A DNA stretch of 64,000 bases, taken from contig JAHBXR010000016.1 of NCBI GenBank assembly GCA_019636335.1, positions 62,001-126,000 of the forward strand, given 5' to 3'. Numbering within the stretch: the first letter of the stretch is position 1; each line of letters starts with the position of its first letter. The DNA comes from Pirellulales bacterium. Lineage in GTDB: Bacteria > Planctomycetota > Planctomycetia > Pirellulales > JAEUIK01. The position numbers and the translations under genes are program-made. Positions 8,877 through 17,895 of this stretch are shown piece after piece. The notes below the pieces were generated by a model. That model searched no databases. It saw only the letters and a list, made by a program, of their open reading frames with translations, and was not told the origin of the DNA.

Positions 8877-11800
8877 CGCTCTCGTAGGTATGGTAATTTC
8901 CGCGATTATCGACCCAAAGACCGCTTCCACTAAAATATCCATCGATAATCGCTCCCTGCGACTGAAGTGCCGTAAGCACCAGCAGCAACTCGGTGTTAGA
9001 CTCCCTGCTCCCATCCCCCCCTGCCACTGCCGCATGACATCCTACTGGAAATCCCCCAATCGCTTCCAGCGACTTAAAAGGATTATCGGCAGCGTAGCAA
9101 TGTGAAACGATTACGTCGCGATTTCCTGGTTTATCCCGGACTGGAACACTAATAATCATAATGATACACGGCCCTGCCCCCTGAGAACCAACCAGAAAAT
9201 CATCGGGAATATCGGTTACTTTAATTGTCTGGCCCCCGCCGATGCCCTGAGATTTACCCATGTCTCGCTGACCGATGATGACGGGATTGATCTTTCCGCA
9301 CTCCTCTTCAACGGCTGCTGGTGGCTTGCCAGCTGGCTTGAAAAACCATGGATAATCACCGTATTGAGGATTGGTAATCGCTTGTACTGGTGGACGTGTT
9401 GGCTTTGTATCTACCGGTCCACCAGTATTGCGAGGGGGAATGGTGTAGTCTCCATCACCATCTGGCATTTTCCACGGCGCAAGGCCGCTCGGATCGGTGG
9501 CATTCGTCGGACTGTTTTCAACGTAGCGATGTAGATTGTAGTCTCCGCCGCGGAAGCCGATCCAGTCTTCGTGGATCCAGCGGCCTGTTCTGGGGTCGTA
9601 CCAGCGGGTCATCGTGGCGTAGAACCCCGTCTCCGGGTCGCGCCACATGCCGTTGTAGAGAAAGTTGGTTCTGGGCTGTGTGGCGACAATGATTCCCGTT
9701 GCGTCCGTGATAACGATCAACTCGCCGAAGGCGTCGTACCTGTAGCGTTCGACGAGGTCGCCCGTATTGTCGACGAGATCGCGCACGGTCCCCTGGCTGT
9801 CCGAAAGGTGCCAGAGGACGCGGTCGGCGGCATTGATCGATTTGGATAAATCCTCTTGCGCGAGGATCTGATCGACGGCGGGGCCGTTGAGGAAGCGCTT
9901 GGAGAGCGCCATGGCGGCCGGGCCCGTTCCATCGGGATCGACGAACTCCAGGATCGCTTCGCTGCCGTCGTTGACCCAGCGCTCGCGCCGATCGATGGTC
10001 CCGTTCCCGTCGGCGTCTAAATCGCGGCCGATGCGGCGATCGAAGGGATCGTAGAGATAGCTGATGACTCGATCGTTGGCCGCGCCGAACGACGGCTTAT
10101 GGGTGACCTTGGCCAGCCGGTTTCTGTGATCGTAGTCGTACAAGGTGACATCGGTGTCACCTGCGTTCAGCGTGCCGCTCGAATCGGCATCGACGTAGCG
10201 CGACGTGCGATTCCCTTCGGCGTCGTAGCCGTAGCGATAGACTCCGTCGGAGACGAGCCGATTGTTCACGCCGACGGTATAGGATGACGCGCCGTCGAGT
10301 GTGCGGTTGCCGGCCTCGTCGTACGAGTAATTCTCATCGTTGGCGCTGCCGGGCCAGTTGGCGCTTTTCAACTGGTCGAGATTGTCATAACCGTACGTCA
10401 CCGTGCCATGCACGTTCGTGTAGGTCTGGACGCGGGGTCCCTGGTAGGTGTAGGCGTGCGAGATCGAGCCGGCGCCGACCCCCGCGTGGACGAGCGAGGT
10501 GAGCTGCCCGCGGTCGTTGTAGGTAAAATCGCTCGTGACGCCGTTCGAGCGGGCGAGCGTGTCGAGCCGGCCGTCCTTGAGATAAGTAAAACCGACCGAC
10601 TTGGCGGCCACCGTGGCGCCCGTCTGCGCGAGGTTCGTCATCCGGCCGAGCGCGTCGTATTCGTAGGCGTTGGTGTGGTCGAGCGTGAAGTTCCGATAGA
10701 CCTTCAGTTCGGTGCGCTGGCCCAGCGCGTCGTAAGAATTTTCCAGGACGGTGAAGGGCAAGCCGCCGCCGAACGAGCTGCTGTAGCTCAGCCGGTCGAG
10801 CCCGTCGTAGGCGAACTCGTAAGAGAGGCTCCCGCTGTCGTAGATTGTTTCCAACAGCGCCGCGGCGTTGTAAGTCGACTCGATCGTGCGGACGGTCGCG
10901 CCGAGCGCGTTTTTCCAGATCTCGCTGGTGACCTGCGAGAGGGGATTGTATTCATATTCCGTCACGCGCTCGAGCCGGTCGGTGAACTTCGTGACGCGCC
11001 CCAGCAGGTCGTACGCATAAAAGCGACTCGCGCCCAGCTCGTTCACCTCCTCGATCGGCCGGTCGAGGCCGTCGTAAAACCACTCGGTCGTGTTCTGGTT
11101 CGGATCGGTCAGGGTTTTCAAATTGCCGACCGCGTCGTAAGTAAACGCAATCACCGGCCGCGGCAGGCTGCCGGCGCCGTCCGGGTCGGGCTCAAGCAAC
11201 TCCGCGAGCCGGCCCCGCGCGTCGTAGACCCGCTCGGTCACGCGCCCCAGTTCGTCGGTCGCGAAACGCAGGTTCCCCGCCCCGTCGTAGGCGTACTGCG
11301 CCAGCGTGACGTTGGGCGTCGACAAGGAAGCGTCCAGCTCGACCCGTTGCAGCCGCCCCGCCTCGTCCGGGATCAGGAGCGTCGTCCCCCCTTCCGGGTC
11401 GGTGATCGAGTAAACGGCGCCGTCATCCCAGTACGCATAGTTCCACTCGGGCCGCACGCCGCCGACGGCGGGCAGCTCCACCCGTTCCAGGCGGAAGAGG
11501 TTGTCGTAATGGTAATCGGTCTGCCGCGCAAGCGGGTCCCGCACCGCGATCAGCAGGTTCGCGTCGTCGTAAAAATATTCCCACGCGGGACGCGCGGCGC
11601 CCCCCGCGCCATCCGGATCGGGGAGCGTCAACTTCACCAGCCGCCCCGCGTCGTCGTAGAGGTAGCTCGTCTCCTGCCCCAGTCCGGTGGTGACGCTCGT
11701 CAGTCGGCCCGTGGCGTCGTAGCCATAAAACTCCTGCCGGTAGGTCTCGAGGTCGGAGCCGAGGATTTTGGCTTCGCTGAGCCAGCCGCGCTGCGGATGG

Positions 11801-12441
11801 AAGCGGTAGCTCGTGATCGTGTATTCCGGATCGAGGATCGACGTGAGGCGGCCGCAGGCGCAGTAGTCGTAGACCCACACCGGGCGGTCCGCGTCGCCGT
11901 GCGCCGTCGGATCGGGGTCGGGCTCCCACCACTCGGTCAGGCGGTCGAGCGCGTCGTAGACGTAATCGGTGCGACGCCCCAGCTCGTCCAGGCTGTGCGT
12001 CATGACCCGCGTCTCTGCGTCGTAGAAGAACTGCCGCGTGCCGGCCACCTCGCTCCCCGCCCCCAAGGTGATCGCGCTCACCAAGCCCGTCGCGCCCAGG
12101 TAGTCGACGTCGGTGACGCGGCCGTCGGGATCGGTCCGCGTGTCGAGCAGGCCGGCGGCGCCGCTGCTGGTGTAGGTGTAGCTCGTCGTCAGGTCGTCGA
12201 CGGCGGGCAGGTGCATGTCGTCGAGATTCCCGATCGCCTGCCGCACTTCCCGCACGTTGCCGGCGGCATCGCGGAGATACGCCGTGTGGCGCGCCGCCCG
12301 GTCAATGTGCCGGACGACCAGGTTGAACTCGTCCTCGTAGTGCCACTCCTCGATAAAGGACTGCGCGCCCCCCAATGAATTAGCGCAACAGTGAACCTGC
12401 CGCTTGCGTTGCGCCAAGCGAACCGCCTTTGTCGATTTCAT
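8857..12441 (-). CDS. RHS-repeat protein with CheD-like C-terminal tip, N-terminally truncated, 1194 aa
   Basis: Residues about 30-960 are a continuous array of YD/RHS repeats (for example YEYDALGRMTNL, YDAEGNRTSRYVD) that form the shell of RHS toxins. The conserved RHS-associated core follows at about 940-987 (LYNGMWRDPETGFYATMTRWY, GRWIHEDWIGFRGG, NSPTNATDPSGL). The variable tip is residues about 988-1194. It contains GAGPCIIMIIS (Cys1092), DVIVSHCYAA (His1114), HAAVAGGDGSRESN and GLWVDNRGNYHTY, which resemble the GLGSC...H...AGG layout of CheD glutamine deamidases. The normal large N-terminal portion is absent: the RHS-like sequence begins near residue 28 (SFIEEWHYEDEF), no signal peptide precedes it, and a stop lies six codons upstream of the ATG. 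Expression and export are therefore doubtful. The core is close in sequence to that of the orphan at 5924-8305. Confidence 0.85.
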   Translation of the reverse strand: MKSTKAVRLAQRKRQVHCCANSLGGAQSFIEEWHYEDEFNLVVRHIDRAARHTAYLRDAAGNVREVRQAIGNLDDMHLPAVDDLTTSYTYTSSGAAGLLDTRTDPDGRVTDVDYLGATGLVSAITLGAGSEVAGTRQFFYDAETRVMTHSLDELGRRTDYVYDALDRLTEWWEPDPDPTAHGDADRPVWVYDYCACGRLTSILDPEYTITSYRFHPQRGWLSEAKILGSDLETYRQEFYGYDATGRLTSVTTGLGQETSYLYDDAGRLVKLTLPDPDGAGGAARPAWEYFYDDANLLIAVRDPLARQTDYHYDNLFRLERVELPAVGGVRPEWNYAYWDDGAVYSITDPEGGTTLLIPDEAGRLQRVELDASLSTPNVTLAQYAYDGAGNLRFATDELGRVTERVYDARGRLAELLEPDPDGAGSLPRPVIAFTYDAVGNLKTLTDPNQNTTEWFYDGLDRPIEEVNELGASRFYAYDLLGRVTKFTDRLERVTEYEYNPLSQVTSEIWKNALGATVRTIESTYNAAALLETIYDSGSLSYEFAYDGLDRLSYSSSFGGGLPFTVLENSYDALGQRTELKVYRNFTLDHTNAYEYDALGRMTNLAQTGATVAAKSVGFTYLKDGRLDTLARSNGVTSDFTYNDRGQLTSLVHAGVGAGSISHAYTYQGPRVQTYTNVHGTVTYGYDNLDQLKSANWPGSANDENYSYDEAGNRTLDGASSYTVGVNNRLVSDGVYRYGYDAEGNRTSRYVDADSSGTLNAGDTDVTLYDYDHRNRLAKVTHKPSFGAANDRVISYLYDPFDRRIGRDLDADGNGTIDRRERWVNDGSEAILEFVDPDGTGPAAMALSKRFLNGPAVDQILAQEDLSKSINAADRVLWHLSDSQGTVRDLVDNTGDLVERYRYDAFGELIVITDATGIIVATQPRTNFLYNGMWRDPETGFYATMTRWYDPRTGRWIHEDWIGFRGGDYNLHRYVENSPTNATDPSGLAPWKMPDGDGDYTIPPRNTGGPVDTKPTRPPVQAITNPQYGDYPWFFKPAGKPPAAVEEECGKINPVIIGQRDMGKSQGIGGGQTIKVTDIPDDFLVGSQGAGPCIIMIISVPVRDKPGNRDVIVSHCYAADNPFKSLEAIGGFPVGCHAAVAGGDGSRESNTELLLVLTALQSQGAIIDGYFSGSGLWVDNRGNYHTYESDVKKTK

Positions 12442-12445
12442 TTCG

Positions 12446-12625
12446 CATGCGCTGATTCAAGGGATTCCTGAGGCCATCTGCGCGAGTGGGTTGGCCACGT
12501 GGGATGCCGAGATCATGCGCCATTACACGCGCATCGCGAGTGACGCATCACGAGCTGTGATGCAGCGATTGGATAGGCGACGCTCGGCCAGCCCCGATTC
12601 GAGCGAGAAGAGATGCGTTGAAACG
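12446..12625 (+). pseudogene. Possible tyrosine recombinase (integrase) C-terminal remnant
   Basis: In the plus frame that starts at 12446 the sequence reads HALIQGIPEAICASG, then EIMRHYTRIASDASRAVMQR. This resembles the last helix and Tyr of phage-type integrases (the usual pattern is MRHYTHIxxxAKRxAVxxL). Nothing upstream in this frame continues an integrase; that DNA is already RHS coding sequence on the other strand. Such a scrap would fit its place between the RHS island and tRNA-Ser. The match is short and made by eye, so the assignment is tentative. Confidence 0.35.
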
Positions 12626-12730
12626 AGAATCGGTAGAAACCGATTTAGCATAAAGAAAGGAATCTCAAGAATGGCGCCATCGCAAACCAAGATTTCAAAA
12701 GCACTTGCGATGCCCAAAACTCAAAATGAG

Positions 12731-12817
12731 CGGAGAGGACAGGATTCGAACCTGCGGAACGGTTACCCGTTCACGGATTTAGCAAACCCGCGCTTTCGGC
12801 CACTCAGCCACCTCTCC
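12731..12817 (-). tRNA. tRNA-Ser (anticodon GCT)
   Basis: Read on the minus strand, the acceptor stem is GGAGAGG/CCTCTCC with discriminator G. The D arm is GGCTGAGTGGCC-like, the anticodon loop TTGCTAA gives anticodon GCT, a long variable arm (GAACGGGTAACCGTTC region) is present, and the T loop is GGTTCGAATCC. The long variable arm and discriminator G are typical of tRNA-Ser. The 3' CCA is not encoded. The 3' end of the tRNA faces the RHS island, the usual orientation for tRNA-associated island insertion. Confidence 0.95.
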
Positions 12818-13263
12818 TGATTGTGTTCGCGCCGCGCGGGCAGAGCTCCGTGGGGCGAACGTCGCTTCTCGAAGCCAGGCGGGAACTTGCGTTTCGACTG
12901 CCCGCGAGCGACAGGTGCCATCTTATTGGATTCGCGTGACGCTGCAAGACGGCATTGTAGCCCGGTCTGGCGAATCGCACCCCTTGGCCAGGCAGAATCG
13001 TAAGTGTAGTAGCGGTCGATGGTTTTGGTTGACCCTCCTCCAAGACACGACTAAAATCGAAGGGTTCGCCGGCTGGCTGAATTCGAGCCGCGGGCGAGCC
13101 CCCCTTCTCGACTTGTCAGGCGATTAGCCGCCAGGGCGCGGCGCCGGGTATTCTTCCCGCCAGCCCACGCAACGTAGTGCGACATGAGGTCGACGCACGC
13201 CGGTTTTACGAGCGCAACAGGCGCCGCCAACATGCGGTTCCAAGAGGGAGCCACGAGGATCGA
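12818..13263. other. Intergenic region between tRNA-Ser and the kinase, no gene seen
   Basis: About 445 bases. The promoter of the tRNA (minus strand) and that of the kinase (plus strand) must both lie here. The open frames (12821-13003, 12915-13127, minus 12804-13043) look like chance frames. The kinase frame extends upstream to 13177, but the family and spacing favour the start at 13264. Confidence 0.5.
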
Positions 13264-16134
13264 ATGAGCGATTCCGACTCCACCACCGTCTCTCGGCGCG
13301 AGAAGTCGCTTCCCGCTGCGCCCGCCGAGACCCCGGCCGAGTCGACCTCGCCGCCGTCGACCGAAAACGGGTCCACGCCGCCGAACATCTCCACGTCGGG
13401 CGAGACCCCTTTTCCCTCGCAGGTGCGTTTCGATCAGCCGACGGTGATCTCGAAGAATCCCCCCCTCGCCGGCCCAGCCAACGAACTTCCCCTGCGCCCT
13501 TCCGATTTGGGCAAGTCGCTCGAAGGGATGCGGCTTGACCACTTCGAACTCCAGGAGTTTGTCGGCGGCGGGGGCATGGGGGCCGTGTTTCGCGCCCTCG
13601 ACACGCGGCTCCACCGCACGGTCGCCATCAAGATCCTCTCCTCCGAACATGCGGCCGACGACGAAACGGTCCGCCGTTTCCACAACGAGGCCCAATCGGC
13701 CGCCCGGCTCGACCATGAAAATATCGCTCGCGCGTACTACGTGGGCGAGGATCAGGGCCTGCATTACATCGCCTTCGAGTACATCCAGGGGCAGAACCTG
13801 CGCGATCTGATCGAGCGGCGGGGGCAGCTCACGCTCGCCGAGATTGTCAGCTTCACGTTGCAGATCGCCGATGCCTTGGCCCACGCCAGTGCCCGCGAGG
13901 TAGTCCATCGCGATATCAAGCCTTCGAACGTACTGATCACCGACAGCGGCCGCGCGAAGCTGGTCGACATGGGGCTCGCTCGCCTGCACCAGGTATCGCA
14001 ATCGCAAGACGATCTCACGGCCAGCGGCGTCACGCTCGGCACGTTCGACTACATCTCGCCCGAGCAGGCGCGCGATCCCCGCGTGGCCGACGTCCGCAGC
14101 GACATCTATTCACTCGGCTGCACGCTGTACTACATGCTGACGGGCCGCCCCCCCTTCCCCGAAGGAACCGTGCTGCAGAAGCTCTTGCAGCACCAGGGGG
14201 ATGCCCCCCCCGATCCGCGCGAGCTGAACCCTGACGTGCCCCCCGAGCTGGCGCGCATTCTCGCGCGTATGCTGGCCAAAGATCCCGCGCGGCGCTATCA
14301 ATCGCCCAGCGAGCTGGTCGCCGATCTCCTGCGCCTGGCGAACGATCTCGACCTGCCGACCAGCACGACGAATTACGTCTTCACCCCGCCCGAGACTGCG
14401 CGCGGATTCCAGCTCGAGCAACATCTTCCGTGGCTGGTACCGACGATTCTGCTCGGCGTGGTGGTCGCGGCGGTCTACTTCTTGCCGATCGGCACGGCGC
14501 CCCCTTCCACCACGCGCCGCGCACCGGCCATCGCCACCGACTCGGCCATCGATTCCGAGCTGGCAGGTAGCCTGGACTCTTCGCCGCCGGATACCGCCAC
14601 TGGTGAAAACGCCTCGGCCGCGCCGGTGCGTACACCGCCCGAGACCGCAACGGCATCGAACGATGCGCCCCCTGCGACATCCGCCGACAACTCGACGACG
14701 GTCACCACCAGCGAGTCGACGAATCTGCCCGTCGATCACCCCGTGTTGGCCGAAGGGGGTACCAACCTGCCCGTGACCGATGCACTGGGGCCGCCAGAGA
14801 TATCGGCCAAAGCGACCGTCGCCACGCCGCTCGATGGTTCGCTGAGTGCTACCGATCTCGCCACGAATAGCGTTCCCACCACCTTGCCGGCCGAAGTGGC
14901 CCCCGTTTCGCCCTCGACCGCCACGAGTGGTTCCACTTCGAGTGGGCCGGCGGTGCTCGTCGTCGGCGAAGAGTCGAAAAATGGCGGTCGCCGCTTCGAC
15001 ACGCTGGCTGCGGCCTGTGCCGCCGCACGTAGCGGCGATATCGTCGAGCTGCGCTACAACGGACGTCGCGTCGAAGAACCGATCGCCCTGCACAACCTGC
15101 GACTCACGATTCGTGCGGGCGAAGGTTTTCAGCCGGTCGTGAACTTTGCCCCCGATGAGCTCGATCCGCTCAAGTATCCTCGCGCGATGATCGCCGTCCA
15201 TGGACGCCGGCTCGCGCTCTTCGGCATCGCGCTCGAGCTCGACCTGCCGCGCATGGTTCCGGCCGACGCTTGGAGCTTGATCAAGATCGAGCAAGCCGAG
15301 CTCGTCCGCCTCGAGCGCTGCTCGCTCACCATTCGCAACGCGGCCGATCCTGAATCCGCGTATCACGCGGGCGTCTCCTTCCTCGAAGTGGGACCGCCCG
15401 CGCTCGACAGCATCATGGGCTCGACGGGCGAAACGTCGTCGACGCCCATCGGTATCCAATTGCAGAACTGTATCGCTCGCGGCGAGGCGACCTTCCTTCG
15501 GGCCGACGTGCCGCCGTCACTGGACGTCGATTGGGACAACGGGCTGCTCGCCACGACCGAGCGGTTTCTCGAGCTCGGCAGTCTCCCCGACGCCCCTCCG
15601 ACGGGCACGAAGGTCGAAATCTCGCTACGGCACCTGACCGGCGTGGCCCGCGACGGTCTCTGTTTGCTCACGGCGACCAAGGACAGCCCTCACGCCTTGT
15701 CGACGACCATTACCTGTACCGATTGTATTTTGCTGGCAGCCGCCGATGCCGTGCTGCTCGATCAAGTAGGCGTGGCACCGGTGTCGGTGATTCGCAACCA
15801 GCTCGTGCTCACCGGCGACGGCAATTTCTATGAAGGCTTCGGCATCCGCCGCCGCATTACCGGTGTCGGTCCGCAAGGTGCTCCGCAACAGACGACGGAG
15901 CCCACCTGGCGCGGCTTCTGGGCCCGCGTCGGCTGGAAGGACTTGCCCAGCGCCGATCGGCCCATCCACACGCACCAGCCTTCCGATTATGGAGTCGCGA
16001 TCACGCCGGCACGAGGCGGCGCAACCGATGGGCGCGACGCTGGCTTCGACGCGTCGCAATTGCCACTCCTGCCTCCCGCTCCCCGCTCTCTTTCGACCAA
16101 CGGCCCATCCGGGGAAGCACGTAGCGGTTCGTGA
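13264..16134 (+). CDS. Transmembrane Ser/Thr protein kinase with beta-helix-like ectodomain, 956 aa
   Basis: A disordered N-terminus rich in Ser/Thr/Pro (1-85) is followed by a Hanks-type kinase domain (residues about 92-365). Visible motifs are the GGGGMGAV glycine loop, VAIKIL (catalytic Lys), HRDIKPSN catalytic loop (about 216), YISPEQA (APE equivalent) and DVRSDIYSLG. The metal-binding DFG is DMG here (VDMGLARL), a conservative change seen in some bacterial kinases. One membrane helix (about 392-410, WLVPTILLGVVVAAVYFLPI) leads to a long Thr/Ser/Pro/Ala-rich stalk. An extracytoplasmic domain of about 380 residues then starts FDTLAAACAAARSGDIVELR, as in right-handed beta-helix/DUF1565-like proteins. 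The layout is that of a membrane sensor kinase; ligand and substrates are unknown. The start at 13264 is chosen over 13177 because the upstream part is Arg-rich and antisense-like and GAGGA lies before the ATG. Confidence 0.88.
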   Translation: MSDSDSTTVSRREKSLPAAPAETPAESTSPPSTENGSTPPNISTSGETPFPSQVRFDQPTVISKNPPLAGPANELPLRPSDLGKSLEGMRLDHFELQEFVGGGGMGAVFRALDTRLHRTVAIKILSSEHAADDETVRRFHNEAQSAARLDHENIARAYYVGEDQGLHYIAFEYIQGQNLRDLIERRGQLTLAEIVSFTLQIADALAHASAREVVHRDIKPSNVLITDSGRAKLVDMGLARLHQVSQSQDDLTASGVTLGTFDYISPEQARDPRVADVRSDIYSLGCTLYYMLTGRPPFPEGTVLQKLLQHQGDAPPDPRELNPDVPPELARILARMLAKDPARRYQSPSELVADLLRLANDLDLPTSTTNYVFTPPETARGFQLEQHLPWLVPTILLGVVVAAVYFLPIGTAPPSTTRRAPAIATDSAIDSELAGSLDSSPPDTATGENASAAPVRTPPETATASNDAPPATSADNSTTVTTSESTNLPVDHPVLAEGGTNLPVTDALGPPEISAKATVATPLDGSLSATDLATNSVPTTLPAEVAPVSPSTATSGSTSSGPAVLVVGEESKNGGRRFDTLAAACAAARSGDIVELRYNGRRVEEPIALHNLRLTIRAGEGFQPVVNFAPDELDPLKYPRAMIAVHGRRLALFGIALELDLPRMVPADAWSLIKIEQAELVRLERCSLTIRNAADPESAYHAGVSFLEVGPPALDSIMGSTGETSSTPIGIQLQNCIARGEATFLRADVPPSLDVDWDNGLLATTERFLELGSLPDAPPTGTKVEISLRHLTGVARDGLCLLTATKDSPHALSTTITCTDCILLAAADAVLLDQVGVAPVSVIRNQLVLTGDGNFYEGFGIRRRITGVGPQGAPQQTTEPTWRGFWARVGWKDLPSADRPIHTHQPSDYGVAITPARGGATDGRDAGFDASQLPLLPPAPRSLSTNGPSGEARSGS

Positions 16135-16242
16135 GCTGCCTTGACTGGCATGCTGTAGTAGTATCCCAACGGCGCGATTCTGAACGCGAATTAGGAACGA
16201 CCCACCCCACCGACACGCGGTCCCCTGCCCCATCAAGTGACC

Positions 16243-17865
16243 ATGAAGGTCCGACCATCTCCCTGCTGGCGACTGCAAATCATCTGCCTTTCACTTGCGC
16301 TCGCTGCCTGTTGCGCTATCGCGGGTTGTGCGCGCGTGGCGCAGCCCCCCGACACGCTCGTCTACGCCCGCGGCGGCGAGGCCGATCAGCTCGATCCGAT
16401 TCATACCGATATCGGCGAGAGCGTGAAGCCGATCGTCAACGTCTTTGATACGCTCATCGAGTACGACGAACACACGACCGAGCGTGTGCCCGGTCTGGCC
16501 ACGCGTTGGGAGACGAGCGAGGATGGGCTGCGCTGGACGTTTCACCTCCGCGAGGGAGTACGTTTTCACGACGGAACTCCATTCGATGCCGACGCGGTCG
16601 TCTTCACCTTCAACCGATTGATTCAAGACGATCATCCCGACGTACATTCGTCGATGATTCCCTATCGGCCCGACTACCGCGACATCGTGGCGGTGCGCGC
16701 GATCGATCCGCACACGGTCGAGTTCGAGTTGGCGCGTCCCAGCGCCGTCTTCGAGGCGAATCTGGCCATGTTTCCGGCCAGCATTGTCAGCCCCACGGCA
16801 GTGAAGCAATACGGCAAGCGCTTTGGCACGCATCCGATCGGGACCGGGCCGTTTCGCTTTAGTCGCTGGACGCGCGATCAAGAGCTCGTGCTCGAGGCAA
16901 ACGAAGATTACTGGGGTGGCCCGCCCAGCGTGCAGCGCGTCGTCTTCGTCCCGATTCTCGAGAGCGCCGTCGCCGCCCGGCAACTCGAACGAGGGGACGT
17001 CCACATGGTCGATCATCTGCCGCCGGCCGATCTTGCCACGATGTCGCACGTGCCAGGCGTACAGGTCGAAGAGGCGACCGGCATGAACGTTGCTTATCTC
17101 TCGATGCAGAATGACAAACCCCCGCTCGACCATCCCCAGGTGCGCCAGGCGATCGCGCACGCCATCGACAAAAAGCGGCTGATCGAAGTGGCCTATGCCG
17201 GCCGCGCCACGCCGGCCGTGAATCCCGTCCCGCGAGACATGTGGGCCTGGAACGATCAAATTCACGATCGGCCCCACGATGTCGCTCTGGCCCGGCAGTT
17301 ACTGGCCGAGGCCCAGGCCGAGCGGGGCTTCGAGCTACCCTTGAAGCTCGACCTGTTCGTCATGGGCTCCGCGCGTCCCTACATGCAGCAGCCGCTCGAG
17401 ACGGCCGTCTTCATCAAGGAATCGCTCCGCGAGATCGGCATCGAGGCACGCATTGTGGTCAACGAGATCAGTCAGCATTTTCAGCGGCTCAGCCGGGGCG
17501 AGCATCAATTGGCTCTGGCCGGGTGGAGCTCCGACAATGCCGATCCCGACAACTTCCTCTATGCCCTGCTCGATCCCGACAACATCAACGACTCGGGGGG
17601 CAATAACATCAGCCGCTATCGCAATCCCGAGGTGCATCGGCTACTCTTGGCCGGCAAGCAAGAGCTCGACCGCGAACGCCGCGAAGCGCTTTACCGTCAG
17701 ACGCAGGAATTGATTTTTGCCGACGCGCCGTTGGTCCCCTTGGTCCACACGAACATCGCCGTCGCCGAGCGGTCGCGCGTGAAAGACTACGTGCTCCATC
17801 CCACGGGGCTCGTCCGCCTGCGCCACGTGCGTCTCGTAGACGAAAAATCCGCCGCCAGTCCATAA
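16243..17865 (+). CDS. ABC transporter substrate-binding lipoprotein, peptide/nickel family (SBP_bac_5), 540 aa
   Basis: A lipoprotein signal (hydrophobic CLSLALAACCAIAGC with an IAG-C lipobox) anchors the mature protein on the membrane outside. The mature part matches the family-5 solute-binding proteins of DppA/OppA type: LDPIHTDIGESVKPIVNVFD, the TFHLREGVRFHDGTPF motif (the family signature), then GTGPFRFSRW and a long C-terminal lobe with NADPDNFLYALLDPDN. The length is standard. Substrates of this family are di- or oligopeptides, nickel or other small molecules, and sequence alone does not decide which. The ATG at 16243 was chosen; an in-frame GTG lies two codons upstream. It is the first gene of an operon with two permease genes (30 bases to the next start). 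Confidence 0.92.
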   Translation: MKVRPSPCWRLQIICLSLALAACCAIAGCARVAQPPDTLVYARGGEADQLDPIHTDIGESVKPIVNVFDTLIEYDEHTTERVPGLATRWETSEDGLRWTFHLREGVRFHDGTPFDADAVVFTFNRLIQDDHPDVHSSMIPYRPDYRDIVAVRAIDPHTVEFELARPSAVFEANLAMFPASIVSPTAVKQYGKRFGTHPIGTGPFRFSRWTRDQELVLEANEDYWGGPPSVQRVVFVPILESAVAARQLERGDVHMVDHLPPADLATMSHVPGVQVEEATGMNVAYLSMQNDKPPLDHPQVRQAIAHAIDKKRLIEVAYAGRATPAVNPVPRDMWAWNDQIHDRPHDVALARQLLAEAQAERGFELPLKLDLFVMGSARPYMQQPLETAVFIKESLREIGIEARIVVNEISQHFQRLSRGEHQLALAGWSSDNADPDNFLYALLDPDNINDSGGNNISRYRNPEVHRLLLAGKQELDRERREALYRQTQELIFADAPLVPLVHTNIAVAERSRVKDYVLHPTGLVRLRHVRLVDEKSAASP

Positions 17866-17895
17866 AGCCCCTTTCTTCCGTAAGGACGCCGAGCT

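Noticed and set aside
10408..12378. 656-residue open frame on the plus strand opposite the RHS gene
   Set aside because: It is antisense of the RHS repeats, with Arg/Val/Gly-rich non-protein-like sequence. The RHS frame carries the recognisable YD repeats.
12626..12820. C-terminal part of the plus-strand frame 12404-12820 (RRGQDSNLRNGYPF...)
   Set aside because: It is the antisense translation of tRNA-Ser. Only the part before it was considered as a possible integrase remnant.
14110..15459. 449-residue minus-strand open frame
   Set aside because: It is antisense of the sensor kinase, which has all kinase motifs.
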